Counted from the first letter of the stretch, positions 50,440 to 60,036 are shown. The stretch is 64,000 nt of DNA from Streptomyces tendae (GCF_014650435.1 NZ_BMUY01000009.1:372001-436000); one strand, 5' to 3'. Translations and numbers: made by a program. The notes: generated by a model from the letters alone, not told the origin.

Positions 50440-53148
50440 ATGCGCTTTCGCGGGAAGTCGATCCGCCGGAAGATCGTGGCGCTGCTCCTCGTGCCGCTGG
50501 TGTCCCTGACCGCGATCTGGGCCTTCGCCACGGTACTGACGGGCCGTGAGGCGGCCCGTCTGTTCAGCGTCTCCAACGTCGTCGAGGAGATCGGCTACCC
50601 GGTCGAGGACACCGTCCGGGTCCTCCAGCAGGAACGACGCCAGACCCTCGTCCACCTCGCCGACCCCCGCGCCTCCGACGGACTCGCAGCCCTGCAGCGC
50701 AGCCGCACCGCCACCGACGAGGCCGTCGCGGAGATCCGCCGCAACGCGGCCGACGCCGACGTGCGGGACGACCTCGGCCAGGCCGGGGAGGAGCGGCTCA
50801 CCGCCGTACTGGACGCCTTCGACGGGCTGGGCTCCCTGCGCCGCAGCGTCGAGGACGGCACCGTCGACCGGGCCCAGGCCCTCGGTCTCTACAACCGCCT
50901 GGTCGACCCCTGCCACGACCTGCTCGCCAACCTCAACGTCGTCGACGACGTGGGCCTCGACAAGCAGTACCGCGCGCTGGTCAACGTCTCCCGCGCCCGC
51001 GAGCTGCTCTCCCGCGAGGACGCTCTCCTCGGCTCCGCCCTGGTCACCGGGCGGCTCACCCGCACCGAGATCCGGGACGTCTCCGACCTCGTCGCGCAGC
51101 GCACCGTCATGTACGCCATCAACCTGCCGCTGCTGCCCGCCACCGAGCGCGGCCGCTACCAGCGCTTCTGGCAGAACGCCGCCTCCGCCCCCCTCCGGGT
51201 CGCCGAGCAGGCCGCGGTCTCCTCCGACACCGGCACGCCGAGCGGAGTCACCGCCCAGAGCTGGGACACCGCCGCCGGGAACGTCCTCAAGGAACTCGGC
51301 GAACTCGACGACAACGCCGCCGACCGCTACCAGGACCGCGTCGACCCGGTCGCCACCAGTACCATCGCCAAGGCCGTCGTCGCCGGAGCGCTCGGCCTGA
51401 TCGCCCTGCTGTACTCCCTCTTCCTGTCGGTCCGGGTCGGCCGTTCCCTCATCCGCGACCTCAAGCAGCTGCGCCTGGAGGCCCACGAAGCCTCCGGCGT
51501 CCGCCTGCCCAGCGTGATGCGCCGCCTGTCGGCGGGCGAAGAGGTGGACGTCGAGACCGAGGTGCCGCGCCTCGAGTACGACCGGAACGAGATGGGCGAG
51601 GTCGGCCAGGCCCTCAACACCCTCCAGCGCGCCGCCGTGGAAGCCGCCGTCAAACAGGCCGAGCTGCGCGCGGGCGTCTCCGAGGTCTTCGTCAACCTCG
51701 CGCGCCGCAGCCAGGTGCTGCTGCACAAGCAGCTCACCCTGCTCGACACCATGGAACGCAGGACCGAGGACACCGAGGAACTCGCCGACCTGTTCCGCCT
51801 CGACCACCTGACCACCCGCATGCGCCGGCACGCCGAGGGCCTGGTCATCCTCTCCGGCGCCGCACCCTCCCGGCAGTGGCGCAAGCCCGTCCAGCTCATG
51901 GACGTGGTGCGGGCCGCCGTCGCCGAGGTCGAGGACTACGAGCGCATCGAGGTCCGCAGGCTGCCCCGCGTCGCCGTCACCGGACCCGCGGTCGCCGACC
52001 TCACCCACCTGGTGGCGGAACTCCTGGAGAACGCCACGGTGTTCTCGCCCCCGCACACCGCCGTGCAGGTGCTGGGCGAGCGCGTCGCCAACGGCTTCAC
52101 CCTGGAGATCCACGACCGCGGCCTCGGCATGGCCGCCGACGCCCTGCTCGACGCCAACCTCCGGCTGGCCGAGACACCCGAGTTCGAGCTGTCCGACACC
52201 GACCGGCTCGGCCTGTTCGTGGTCAGCCGGCTCGCCCAGCGGCAGAACGTCCGGGTGTCGCTGCAGCCGTCCCCGTACGGCGGCACCACCGCGGTCGTCT
52301 TCGTCCCCGACGCGCTGCTCACCGACGACGCCCCGGACACCAACGGGGTCGGCTTCCGCCTCGACCGCCCCCAGCACGTCAAGGACAAGGAGCGGGAGGA
52401 CAGCCGCCGTTCCGCCCTCTCCCACGTGCCCGCACGACTCCCGGAGCGGCCGGCCGCGCTGCTGGACGGCCCGGTCGAGCTGGAGGCGCCCGTCGACCTG
52501 GACGCCCTCGACGACCTCCCGGGCGTACTCGACGACCAGGACGGGGAGCGCGGCGGCCTGTTCCGCCCCCGCCGTTCCCTGGCCGCGGCCGACGACGACG
52601 AGGCCGCCCGCCGTACCGGACCGCGGCGCCCCGAACCCCGGCCCGGTGGCGAGCGGCCGGCCGAGGACGGAACCGAGGAGAACGCACCGGTCGCGCTGCC
52701 CCGCCGCCGCACCCCCAAGCTGGTCAGCTCGCACGGGCGCCCCGTCCCGGAACGGACCGCCGGGGACACCGCCGGCGAACTCCCCGCGCTGCCGTCCCGT
52801 CGCCGCGGCGAGGCCACCGCCGACCGCACCGCGGGCCCCACGGCCGACCGCGGCGACGGCGTGCCGCCCGCCGACGAGGACGCCCCGTGCGCCGACGCCG
52901 AGGCCGGGGCGCTGCCCCGACGCGTGCGGCAGGCCAGCCTGGCCCCCCAGCTCAGGCAGAGCCCCGAGCCGGCCCCCGAGGACCGCTCCGACCCCGCCGA
53001 CCGCGACGCCGACGAGGTACGCAGCCGTATGGCCTCGCTCCAGCGCGGCTGGCAGCGCGGCCGCAAGGAGAACGCCGCGGGTGACGACCCACCCGGCGGC
53101 ACGGCACCATCAGCACCACGAGGAACGACAAAGGGGGACGGTCGATGA
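50440..53148 (+). CDS. CvnA-type sensor histidine kinase-like protein (conservon)
   Basis: The 902-aa protein starts with a basic segment and a transmembrane helix (about 12-32), then an extracytoplasmic nitrate/nitrite-sensor-like helical domain. A second helix (about 305-328, VVAGALGLIALLYSLFLSVRVG), a HAMP-like linker and a HATPase domain follow (N box ELLENATVFSPP at about 525-537, DRGLGM). The tail (about 640-902) is long, Pro/Arg/Ala-rich and acidic. CvnA proteins work with CvnB, C and D in a membrane complex likened to a eukaryotic G-protein receptor. ATG 50440 has GGGGGAGG upstream; the stop overlaps cvnB as ATGA. Confidence 0.93.
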   Translation: MRFRGKSIRRKIVALLLVPLVSLTAIWAFATVLTGREAARLFSVSNVVEEIGYPVEDTVRVLQQERRQTLVHLADPRASDGLAALQRSRTATDEAVAEIRRNAADADVRDDLGQAGEERLTAVLDAFDGLGSLRRSVEDGTVDRAQALGLYNRLVDPCHDLLANLNVVDDVGLDKQYRALVNVSRARELLSREDALLGSALVTGRLTRTEIRDVSDLVAQRTVMYAINLPLLPATERGRYQRFWQNAASAPLRVAEQAAVSSDTGTPSGVTAQSWDTAAGNVLKELGELDDNAADRYQDRVDPVATSTIAKAVVAGALGLIALLYSLFLSVRVGRSLIRDLKQLRLEAHEASGVRLPSVMRRLSAGEEVDVETEVPRLEYDRNEMGEVGQALNTLQRAAVEAAVKQAELRAGVSEVFVNLARRSQVLLHKQLTLLDTMERRTEDTEELADLFRLDHLTTRMRRHAEGLVILSGAAPSRQWRKPVQLMDVVRAAVAEVEDYERIEVRRLPRVAVTGPAVADLTHLVAELLENATVFSPPHTAVQVLGERVANGFTLEIHDRGLGMAADALLDANLRLAETPEFELSDTDRLGLFVVSRLAQRQNVRVSLQPSPYGGTTAVVFVPDALLTDDAPDTNGVGFRLDRPQHVKDKEREDSRRSALSHVPARLPERPAALLDGPVELEAPVDLDALDDLPGVLDDQDGERGGLFRPRRSLAAADDDEAARRTGPRRPEPRPGGERPAEDGTEENAPVALPRRRTPKLVSSHGRPVPERTAGDTAGELPALPSRRRGEATADRTAGPTADRGDGVPPADEDAPCADAEAGALPRRVRQASLAPQLRQSPEPAPEDRSDPADRDADEVRSRMASLQRGWQRGRKENAAGDDPPGGTAPSAPRGTTKGDGR

Positions 53149-53579
53149 CCGCACCGAAGACGACCGGCCACACCGCGACCAAGTCCGGCGAGCTGAACTG
53201 GCTCCTCGACGACCTGGTGGACCGTGTCGCGAGCATCCGCAAAGCCGTCGTCCTGTCCGGCGACGGCCTGGCGACGGGTGTGTCCAAGGACCTGACCAGG
53301 GAGGACAGCGAGCACCTCGCCGCCGTGGCGTCCGGGTTCCACAGCCTCGCCAAGGGCGTGGGCCGGCACTTCGAGGCGGGCAGCGTCCGGCAGACGGTCG
53401 TCGAACTCGACGAAGCCTTCCTGTTCGTCACGGCCGCCGGTGACGGAAGTTGCCTGGCCGTCCTGTCCGACGCCGACTCGGACGTCGGACAGGTCGCCTA
53501 CGAGATGACCCTGCTCGTCAAGCGGGTCGGCGTGCACCTGGGCACCGCGCCGCGCACCGATCTGCCCTCGGGCGGGTAA
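53145..53579 (+). CDS. CvnB: roadblock/LC7 domain protein
   Basis: The 144-aa protein is a roadblock/LC7 fold: LNWLLDDLVDRVASIRKAVVLSGDGLATG at the start and VELDEAFLFVTAAGDGSCLAVLSD in the middle. It follows cvnA with ATGA overlap. In conservons this protein associates with the kinase-like CvnA and the GTPase CvnD, probably as the GTPase regulator, as in the MglA/MglB pair. Confidence 0.95.
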   Translation: MTAPKTTGHTATKSGELNWLLDDLVDRVASIRKAVVLSGDGLATGVSKDLTREDSEHLAAVASGFHSLAKGVGRHFEAGSVRQTVVELDEAFLFVTAAGDGSCLAVLSDADSDVGQVAYEMTLLVKRVGVHLGTAPRTDLPSGG

Positions 53580-53589
53580 GTGGGATGAC

Positions 53590-53985
53590 ATGAGTGCTGA
53601 CGGTCAGGGAACAAACCACTGGTTCGACGACGAGGCCGGCCCCGTCGTCCGTCCGTACGCCATGACGCGTGGCCGCACCACCAGCGCGGCCCAGCACCGC
53701 CTCGACCTGATCGCGGTGGTCGTCACGGAACCCCACGCGGACGATCCCGAGGCGGACGTCACGCTCTCCCCGGAGCACGTGGACATCGTCGGCCTGTGCC
53801 GCGACACCCCGCAGTCGGTCGCCGAACTCGCCGCCGAACTCGACCTCCCCGTCGGGGTCGTGCGGGTCCTGGTCGGCGACCTCGTGGACATCGAACTCGT
53901 GCACGTCAACCGGCCCGTGCCCCCGGCCGAACTGCCGGACGAGAACATCCTGCGCGACGTGATCAACGGGTTGAGGGCACTGTGA
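53590..53985 (+). CDS. CvnC: DUF742 protein
   Basis: The 131-aa protein matches DUF742: VVRPYAMTRGRTT near the start, LSPEHVDIVGLC, and a C-terminal winged-helix-like SVAELAAELDLPVGVVRVLVGDLVD. It is the third conservon component and lies 10 bases after cvnB. Confidence 0.95.
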   Translation: MSADGQGTNHWFDDEAGPVVRPYAMTRGRTTSAAQHRLDLIAVVVTEPHADDPEADVTLSPEHVDIVGLCRDTPQSVAELAAELDLPVGVVRVLVGDLVDIELVHVNRPVPPAELPDENILRDVINGLRAL

Positions 53986-54034
53986 GCCGGCCCCCGGGCA
54001 CGTCGGGCGGCGGCACGTTAAGGAGAAGAGACCG

Positions 54035-54640
54035 ATGATCTTCGGGCGTTCCCAGCGCGGCAAGCCGCCGGTCGAGCCCGTCACGCTCAAGATCCTGGTG
54101 GCCGGCGGGTTCGGGGTGGGCAAGACCACCCTCGTCGGCGCGGTCAGCGAGATCAGGCCGCTGCGCACCGAGGAACTGCTCACCGAGGCCGGGCGGCCCG
54201 TCGACGACATCAGCGGCGTGGAGGGCAAGCACACCACCACGGTCGCCATGGACTTCGGACGGATCACCCTGCGCGAGGACCTGGTGCTGTACCTCTTCGG
54301 CACGCCCGGCCAGGAGCGGTTCTGGTTCATGTGGGACGAACTGTCCGAGGGCGCGCTGGGCGCCGTCGTCCTGGCCGACACCCGGCGCCTGGAGGACTGC
54401 TTCGCCGCCGTCGACTACTTCGAGCGGCGCTCCATCCCGTTCGTGGTCGGCGTCAACTGCTTCGAGGGATCGGCGCGCTACCCGGTCGAGATGGTCCGCC
54501 AGGCCCTCGACCTCGACGCGGGCGTGCCCCTGGTGATGTGCGACGCCCGGGACCGGGAGTCCGTCAAGGAGGTCCTCATCGGCGTCGTCCAGCACGCGAT
54601 GGCCCAGGCGGCGGACCGCCGCCGGCCCGTCACGACGTGA
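54035..54640 (+). CDS. CvnD: small Ras-like GTPase
   Basis: The 201-aa GTPase has G1 GGFGVGKTTLV, G3-like LFGTPGQERFWF (the usual DxxG Asp is Thr-containing here) and a degenerate G4 (VGVNCFEG in place of NKxD). This is normal for conservon GTPases. AAGGAG precedes ATG 54035. No CvnE cytochrome P450 follows, as it does in some conservons; the next gene is convergent glpK. Confidence 0.95.
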   Translation: MIFGRSQRGKPPVEPVTLKILVAGGFGVGKTTLVGAVSEIRPLRTEELLTEAGRPVDDISGVEGKHTTTVAMDFGRITLREDLVLYLFGTPGQERFWFMWDELSEGALGAVVLADTRRLEDCFAAVDYFERRSIPFVVGVNCFEGSARYPVEMVRQALDLDAGVPLVMCDARDRESVKEVLIGVVQHAMAQAADRRRPVTT

Positions 54641-54662
54641 ACGGCCCGGCGGGTCAGTACAG

Positions 54663-56186
54663 CTAGGCCGTGTCCTCGTCCTCCGTCCAGCCGAAGCTCT
54701 TCTCCACCGCCCTGCGCCAGTTGCGGTACTCCCGGTCGCGCACCGACGCCTGCATGACGGGCGCCCACTCGGCGTCCCGCTGCCAGTGCGCCCTGAGTTC
54801 GTCGAGGCCGCTCCACACGCCGGTGGCCAGGCCGGCCGCGTAGGCGGCACCCAGGCAGGTGGTCTCGGAGACCCGGGGGCGGATCACCGGCACGCCCAGC
54901 ACGTCCGCCTGGTGCTGCATCAGCAGACCGTTCTTGGTCATGCCCCCGTCGACCTTCAGGGTCGTGATCCGCACCCCCGAGTCCTGGTACATGGCGTCCA
55001 CGACCTCGCGGGTCTGCCAGCTCGTCGCCTCCAGCACCGCGCGCGCGAGGTGGGCCTTGGTGACGTAGCGGGTCAGGCCCGTGACGACTCCGCGGGCGTC
55101 GGAACGCCAGTACGGCGCGAACAGTCCGGAGAAGGCCGGCACGATGTACGCGCCCCCGTTGTCCGCCACGCTCGCGGCCAGCGGCTCGATCTCGTCGGCG
55201 TCGCGGATGATGCCGAGCTGGTCGCGGAACCACTGCACCAGCGCCCCGGTGACGGCGATCGACCCCTCCAGGCAGTACACGGGCGCCTCGTCGCCGATCT
55301 TGTAGCCCATCGTCGTCAGCAGTCCGCTCTTCGACGGGACCGGCCGGTCGCCGGTGTTGAGGAGCAGGAAGCTGCCCGTGCCGTACGTGTTCTTGGCCGC
55401 GCCCACGTCGAAGCAGGCCTGCCCGAACACCGCCGCCTGCTGGTCCCCCAGGGCGGAGGCCACGGGCACACCGGCGAGCCGGCCGACCGCGGTGCCGTAC
55501 ACCTCGGCGGAGGACCTGATCTCGGGGAGCACGGCCTCGGGGATGTTCATGGCGGACAGGACGGACGGGTCCCACTGGAGGGTCCTCAGGTCCATCAGCA
55601 TGGTGCGCCCGGCGTTGGTCACGTCGGTGACGTGCCGTCCGCCGTCGGTGCCGCCGGTGAGGTTCCAGACGAGCCAGGAGTCCATCGTCCCGAAGGCGAT
55701 CTCACCGCGCTCGGCACGGGCCCGGAGACCGGGCACGTTGTCGAGCAGCCAGGCCACCTTCGGCCCGGAGAAGTAGCTGGCCAGCGGCAGCCCGGTCGAC
55801 TCGCGGAACCGGTCCTGGCCGTCCGTGCCGCCCAGTTGCCGGCACAGCGCGGACGTACGGGTGTCCTGCCAGACGATCGCGTTGTGCACCGGCTTGCCGG
55901 TCGTGCGGTCCCACAGGACCGTCGTCTCCCGCTGGTTGGTGATGCCCAGCGCGCTGAGCCGGTCGGCGCCCAGCCCGGCCCTGGCGAGTGCTCCGGCGAC
56001 CACCGCCTGCACCTTGGACCAGATCTCGGTGGCGTCGTGCTCCACCCAGCCGGGCCTGGGGAAGATCTGGCGGTGTTCGCGCTGGTCGACGGCGACGATC
56101 GCGCCGTCCTGGTCGAAGACGATGCAGCGGCTGGAGGTGGTGCCCTGGTCGATCGCGGCGACGTACTTGGTGGAGTGGTCCGTCAT
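54663..56186 (-). CDS. glpK: Glycerol kinase
   Basis: The 507-aa FGGY kinase has DQGTTSSRCIVFDQDG at the N-terminus, WQDTRTSALC, the FGGY signatures including GSFLLLNTGDRPV and the ATP-site DGGMTKNGLLMQ. It phosphorylates glycerol to glycerol-3-phosphate. It lies 95 bases after glpF on the same strand and is almost certainly co-transcribed with it. No glpD or gylR-like gene is adjacent, so this may be a second glycerol locus rather than the main gyl operon. Confidence 0.96.
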   Translation of the reverse strand: MTDHSTKYVAAIDQGTTSSRCIVFDQDGAIVAVDQREHRQIFPRPGWVEHDATEIWSKVQAVVAGALARAGLGADRLSALGITNQRETTVLWDRTTGKPVHNAIVWQDTRTSALCRQLGGTDGQDRFRESTGLPLASYFSGPKVAWLLDNVPGLRARAERGEIAFGTMDSWLVWNLTGGTDGGRHVTDVTNAGRTMLMDLRTLQWDPSVLSAMNIPEAVLPEIRSSAEVYGTAVGRLAGVPVASALGDQQAAVFGQACFDVGAAKNTYGTGSFLLLNTGDRPVPSKSGLLTTMGYKIGDEAPVYCLEGSIAVTGALVQWFRDQLGIIRDADEIEPLAASVADNGGAYIVPAFSGLFAPYWRSDARGVVTGLTRYVTKAHLARAVLEATSWQTREVVDAMYQDSGVRITTLKVDGGMTKNGLLMQHQADVLGVPVIRPRVSETTCLGAAYAAGLATGVWSGLDELRAHWQRDAEWAPVMQASVRDREYRNWRRAVEKSFGWTEDEDTA

Positions 56187-56281
56187 GCTTGCCCCTCGGG
56201 CCGGGTGCGGAGGACTGCTGGGCGAGTGCCGGCCGGCTGCCGGGCGAGCCCCGGGCCGGCGCCGGGCGGCCGCTGGGCGGC

Positions 56282-57031
56282 TCAGAAGGCCGCGTTGTAG
56301 ACGAGTCCGGCGAGCGCTCCGCCGATCAGCGGGCCGGCCACCGGGATCCAGGCGTAACCCCAGTCGGACGTGCCCTTGTTCGGGATCGGCAGGAAGGTGT
56401 GCACGATGCGCGGGCCGAGGTCACGCGTCGGGTTGATGGCGTAGCCGGTCGGCCCGCCCAGGGAGAGTCCGATGCCGACGACGAGCAGGGAGACGATCAG
56501 CACCAGCGTCCCGGACTCGCCGAGGCCCTCGGTGAGTCCGAACGCCAGGATCGGCAGCACGAGCGCGGCGGTCGCGATGATCTCCGTCACCAGGTTGGCG
56601 ACCGGGTTCCGGATCTCGGGGACGGTCGAGAAGACGCCGAGCGTCGGAACCGGTTCGTCCGCGGTGCCCTCGGTCGTGCCGGTGCCGCGGACGTTGGCCT
56701 GGAACTGGGCGAAGTACGTGAGGTAGCAGAGCACGGCGCCGAGCATCGCCCCGACGAACTGCCCCAGCACGTAGACCCAGACCTTGTCCCACTCGCCGGT
56801 GTCGACGGCGATCCCGAGCGTGACGGCGGGGTTGAGGTGCCCGCCGGACAGCGGGGCCGCCGTGTACGCGCCGGCCAGCACGCCGAAACCCCAGCCGAAC
56901 GAGATCACCACCCACCCCGACGCCCGCGCCTTGCTGTACCTGAGGGTCACGGCGGCGCAGACCCCGGCGCCGAAGAGGATGAGGATCGCGGTACCGATGA
57001 CTTCGCCGACGAAGATGTCTCCGTTGCTCAT
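56282..57031 (-). CDS. glpF: Glycerol uptake facilitator (aquaglyceroporin)
   Basis: The 249-aa MIP channel has six transmembrane segments. The first selectivity loop is GGHLNPAVTLG; the second is INPTRDLGPR, so the usual NPA is NPT here (ACG codon). The RDLGPR arginine and acidic residue typical of glycerol-permeable members are kept. AGGAGCCGCC precedes the ATG. Between 57032 and 57389 no gene is seen; direct repeats TGTCGACCG at 57229-57237 and 57248-57256 may be regulatory. Confidence 0.93.
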   Translation of the reverse strand: MSNGDIFVGEVIGTAILILFGAGVCAAVTLRYSKARASGWVVISFGWGFGVLAGAYTAAPLSGGHLNPAVTLGIAVDTGEWDKVWVYVLGQFVGAMLGAVLCYLTYFAQFQANVRGTGTTEGTADEPVPTLGVFSTVPEIRNPVANLVTEIIATAALVLPILAFGLTEGLGESGTLVLIVSLLVVGIGLSLGGPTGYAINPTRDLGPRIVHTFLPIPNKGTSDWGYAWIPVAGPLIGGALAGLVYNAAF

Positions 57032-57228
57032 GGCGGCTCCTAGGCCCTGGCCCGGGACGGTCGGCCCCGGTCCTCAGGTGCGGGGTGCGTTCCCGTGGCG
57101 GCGTCCGCCGAGGGGGCGTGAGTGACGAGCGTGCCTGGCGTAGCAGTCGAACCGCCCGTGGGGGAGGGGCCCCGAAACACAGGGGTCCCGTGCGCCACGG
57201 CGCCCAAATGCGCCGAGATGTACGGCGA

Positions 57229-57256
57229 TGTCGACCGACACGGGAAGTGTCGACCG
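57229..57256. promoter_or_regulatory. Repeated TGTCGACCG motif upstream of glpF
   Basis: Two direct copies 19 bases apart, with an overlapping inverted repeat CGACA-N7-TGTCG, lie in the 358-base interval before glpF. They could bind a regulator of glycerol uptake. No gylR-like gene lies nearby to support a name. Confidence 0.3.
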
Positions 57257-57389
57257 GAGCCCGGAGAGCGTCAAGGTGGCCGACCGCACGGGTTCCCCGG
57301 CGGCCCGGTTCCGTCCCGGGCGATCCCGGGTTCGCAGTCCCTTGGCGGGACCGGCCGGTGTACGGCGGTCGCGGTGGCCGGCCGGCCGC

Positions 57390-59015
57390 TCAGCCCGCCG
57401 GCGCCGTCGTCCGGTCCGTGCCGCGCCGGACCTCGTGGCCCGGTGCGTCCGCCCGGCCCAGCACCCAACTCGCCCCGCGCAACGCCTTCGCCGCCTTCTT
57501 CAACGGCGCTAGCCGGGCCGCCGCCCCCCGATGGTCCGGCACGCTCCACGGCGCGCACAGCACCGTCGCCAGGGACAGTGTCACCGCCCGACCACCCGCC
57601 GACCACGGTACGTCCAGCACCGAGGCGGCCAGCGGATCCAGCCCCTCCGGATCGGTGAGCACCAGGAAGTCGTCCCCGCCGATGTGCCCCACCCGGGTCT
57701 CCCCGGCCGCCGTCCGCAGCAGCGCCCGCCCGACCGCCCGGATCAGCTCGTCGCCCGCGGCGAACCCGGCCCCGTCGTTGACCTGCTTGAAGCGGTCCAC
57801 GTCGAGCCAGCTCAGCGCGAACGCCCGCCCGGCCGCGATGCGCCGGTCCACCTCGGCCGTGATCGCGTCCGAACCGGGCAGCCGCGTCAGCGGATTGAGC
57901 CCGGCCGCCTCCTCCACCCGGCTCTCCGCCAACGCCCGCACCAGGTCCGCGAGCCGTACGACGCCCACGCACCGCCCGCGGGCATCCACGACGGCCACGT
58001 CGTCCGACGTACGGTTCGGACCGCCCACGGCGACCACGTCCAGCACCTCCCAGGCCGTCGCGTCGACGCCCACCGTCCGCGGCGGGTCGCCGAGCTTGGC
58101 GGCCGGCCGGTCGGCGTACAGGGCGTGCCCGTAGCGCCCCGACATCGACAGCAGGAAGCGGGAGCGGTGCACCGAGCGCACCGGAACCCCGTCCCGGTCC
58201 ACGAGCAGTACCCCGGACACGTCCGGCGACCCGGTCAGCAGCGCCCGCACCCGTCCCGCCGAGGCCGTCGCCGGCAACAGCGCGGCCGGCCGGACGAACT
58301 GCCGTACCGGCGGCCCCGACCGCGGCGTCGGCACGAGGCCGGGGGAGCCGGGCGGAACGTATACGTCCACCCTGGGCAGCCGCGCGGGCGGCGCGAACAG
58401 CTCACCCTGCGCCAACTGCGCCCCCGCCGCCCGCGCGACGGCGCACTGCGCCTCCGTCTCCACGCCCTCGACCGCCAGCAGCGCCCCCGACTCCTCGCAC
58501 AGCACCCGCATCGCCCGCACGGCCGCCGGCCGCGCCAGCAGCGACGCGTCGAGCTTCACCAGCTCCGGCGCCAGATCGGTCAGCAGCCGCAACGGCGCGT
58601 CGCCGTCGCCGACCCCGTCCGCCGAGATCCGGAACCCCTGGCCCCGCAACACCGTCACCGCGTCGAGCAGGGCCCGCCACGGCACGTGCGTGTAGGGCGG
58701 GCACACGTCCAGCGTCACCTCCCACGGGAGCCGGCCCGCCTCGCGCACCGCGTCGTACAGGGGGCGCAGACCACCGAGATCGGCGAGCGTGCCCGCGAAC
58801 ACGTTGACGTGCAGCGGCAGCAGCGTCTCCCGGCGCACCGCCGCGCGCAGCGCCGACACCGCGAGCAGACCGTCGAGTTCGGCGTCGCGCCGCGCCTCGG
58901 CGAGCACGTCTCCGCTCTCCGGCCGGGCCAGTATCTCCAGCGCCGCGACCCCGCCGGTCGTCAGGTTGACCACCGGCTGGAAGGCGAAGCGGAGAGTGTC
59001 CGTCCAGGAGCGCAC
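57390..59015 (-). CDS. EAL-CBS-GGDEF protein with degenerate c-di-GMP motifs
   Basis: The 541-aa protein has an N-terminal EAL domain (about 5-225), a CBS pair (about 250-370) and a C-terminal GGDEF domain (about 385-530). The EAL domain keeps ExLxR (EILAR), VNVF, VKLD and EGVE, but the DDFG-type motif reads ADGVGD, losing the second metal Asp. The GGDEF site is GGDDF, and no RxxD inhibition site is seen. This order is the reverse of most GGDEF-EAL proteins. It may bind c-di-GMP rather than make or break it. Start GTG 59015 has no good ribosome site. Confidence 0.85.
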   Translation of the reverse strand: MRSWTDTLRFAFQPVVNLTTGGVAALEILARPESGDVLAEARRDAELDGLLAVSALRAAVRRETLLPLHVNVFAGTLADLGGLRPLYDAVREAGRLPWEVTLDVCPPYTHVPWRALLDAVTVLRGQGFRISADGVGDGDAPLRLLTDLAPELVKLDASLLARPAAVRAMRVLCEESGALLAVEGVETEAQCAVARAAGAQLAQGELFAPPARLPRVDVYVPPGSPGLVPTPRSGPPVRQFVRPAALLPATASAGRVRALLTGSPDVSGVLLVDRDGVPVRSVHRSRFLLSMSGRYGHALYADRPAAKLGDPPRTVGVDATAWEVLDVVAVGGPNRTSDDVAVVDARGRCVGVVRLADLVRALAESRVEEAAGLNPLTRLPGSDAITAEVDRRIAAGRAFALSWLDVDRFKQVNDGAGFAAGDELIRAVGRALLRTAAGETRVGHIGGDDFLVLTDPEGLDPLAASVLDVPWSAGGRAVTLSLATVLCAPWSVPDHRGAAARLAPLKKAAKALRGASWVLGRADAPGHEVRRGTDRTTAPAG

Positions 59016-59164
59016 GGGAGCAGGATGACGCGAGGGCCTCCGGCCCGGGGCCAGTTCACGCGACGTTCACGCAGGATTCCGGCGCGCTCACGCAGCGTGT
59101 GTCCGGCGAGTCGCGGCCCCGCCCCCTTCCCCCGCGGAGCCCCGCCCTGATAGATGCAGGGGAC

Positions 59165-59989
59165 ATGACACGACTTTCCGCCGCGCTCCGCGGTCTGGCC
59201 ACCGCCTTCGCCGCCCTGCTCGCCGTCACCGCCCTCCCCGCCGCGGCAGCCCCCGCCACCGCGCAGGCACGGCCCGAACCGAGGGCGCCGGAGGACTTCG
59301 TCGCCCTGCGCGCCGTCGACCCGACGATCATCGAGGAGATGCGCTATGTCACCGCGCACAACTTCGTCGGCGAGCGCGTCGACGGCTACCGACAGCCCCT
59401 GTGCATCCTCACCCGCCCCGCGGCCGAAGCCCTCCACCGCGCCCAGACCCGGCTGCTCCGCCAGGGCTACTCCCTCAAGGTGTACGACTGCTACCGGCCC
59501 CAGCGCGCCGTCGACCACTTCGTGCGCTGGGCCGAGGACCTCGACGACCAGGACATGAAGGCCGAGTTCTACCCGGACGTCGACAAGACCCGCCTGTTCG
59601 CCGACGGCTACATCGCCGAGAAGTCCGGCCACAGCCGCGGCTCCACCGTGGACCTCACCCTCGTCCGGCTCCCGGCGAGGCCCACCCGCCCCTACCACCC
59701 GGGGCAGCCCCTGGTGCCCTGCTTCGCGCCGCAGGACGAACGCTTCCCCGACAACTCCGTCGACATGGGCACCGGCTACGACTGCTTCGACACCCGCTCG
59801 CACACCCTCGACCCCCGCATCCAGGGCGTGCAGCGCGCCAACCGGCTGCTGCTCAAGGACACCCTGGAGGACGCCGGCCTGGTGAACCTCCCCGAGGAGT
59901 GGTGGCACTTCACCTACAAGCCCGAGTCCTACCCGGACACCTACTTCGACTTCCCGGTCTCCGCCAGGTCGCTCGCCGGCCGCCACTGA
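59165..59989 (+). CDS. Secreted D-Ala-D-Ala dipeptidase (VanX/DdpX family)
   Basis: The 274-aa protein has a signal peptide (basic start, then hydrophobic LATAFAALLAVTALPAAAAPATA) and a VanX-type M15D zinc peptidase domain with SGHSRGSTVDLTL (zinc His and Asp) and EEWWHFTY (catalytic Glu and zinc His). It cleaves D-Ala-D-Ala dipeptides. True VanX resistance enzymes are cytoplasmic and clustered with vanHA; here the signal peptide and the lack of van genes point to cell-wall dipeptide scavenging instead. Confidence 0.93.
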   Translation: MTRLSAALRGLATAFAALLAVTALPAAAAPATAQARPEPRAPEDFVALRAVDPTIIEEMRYVTAHNFVGERVDGYRQPLCILTRPAAEALHRAQTRLLRQGYSLKVYDCYRPQRAVDHFVRWAEDLDDQDMKAEFYPDVDKTRLFADGYIAEKSGHSRGSTVDLTLVRLPARPTRPYHPGQPLVPCFAPQDERFPDNSVDMGTGYDCFDTRSHTLDPRIQGVQRANRLLLKDTLEDAGLVNLPEEWWHFTYKPESYPDTYFDFPVSARSLAGRH

Positions 59990-60036
59990 CCGGCCTGCCG
60001 GAGCCGTCCCTTCCGTGATCGGATACAGTCCGCCGC

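Noticed and set aside
57074..57289. 71-codon minus-strand ORF upstream of glpF
   Set aside because: No recognisable protein pattern, weak start, and it covers the likely glpF promoter.
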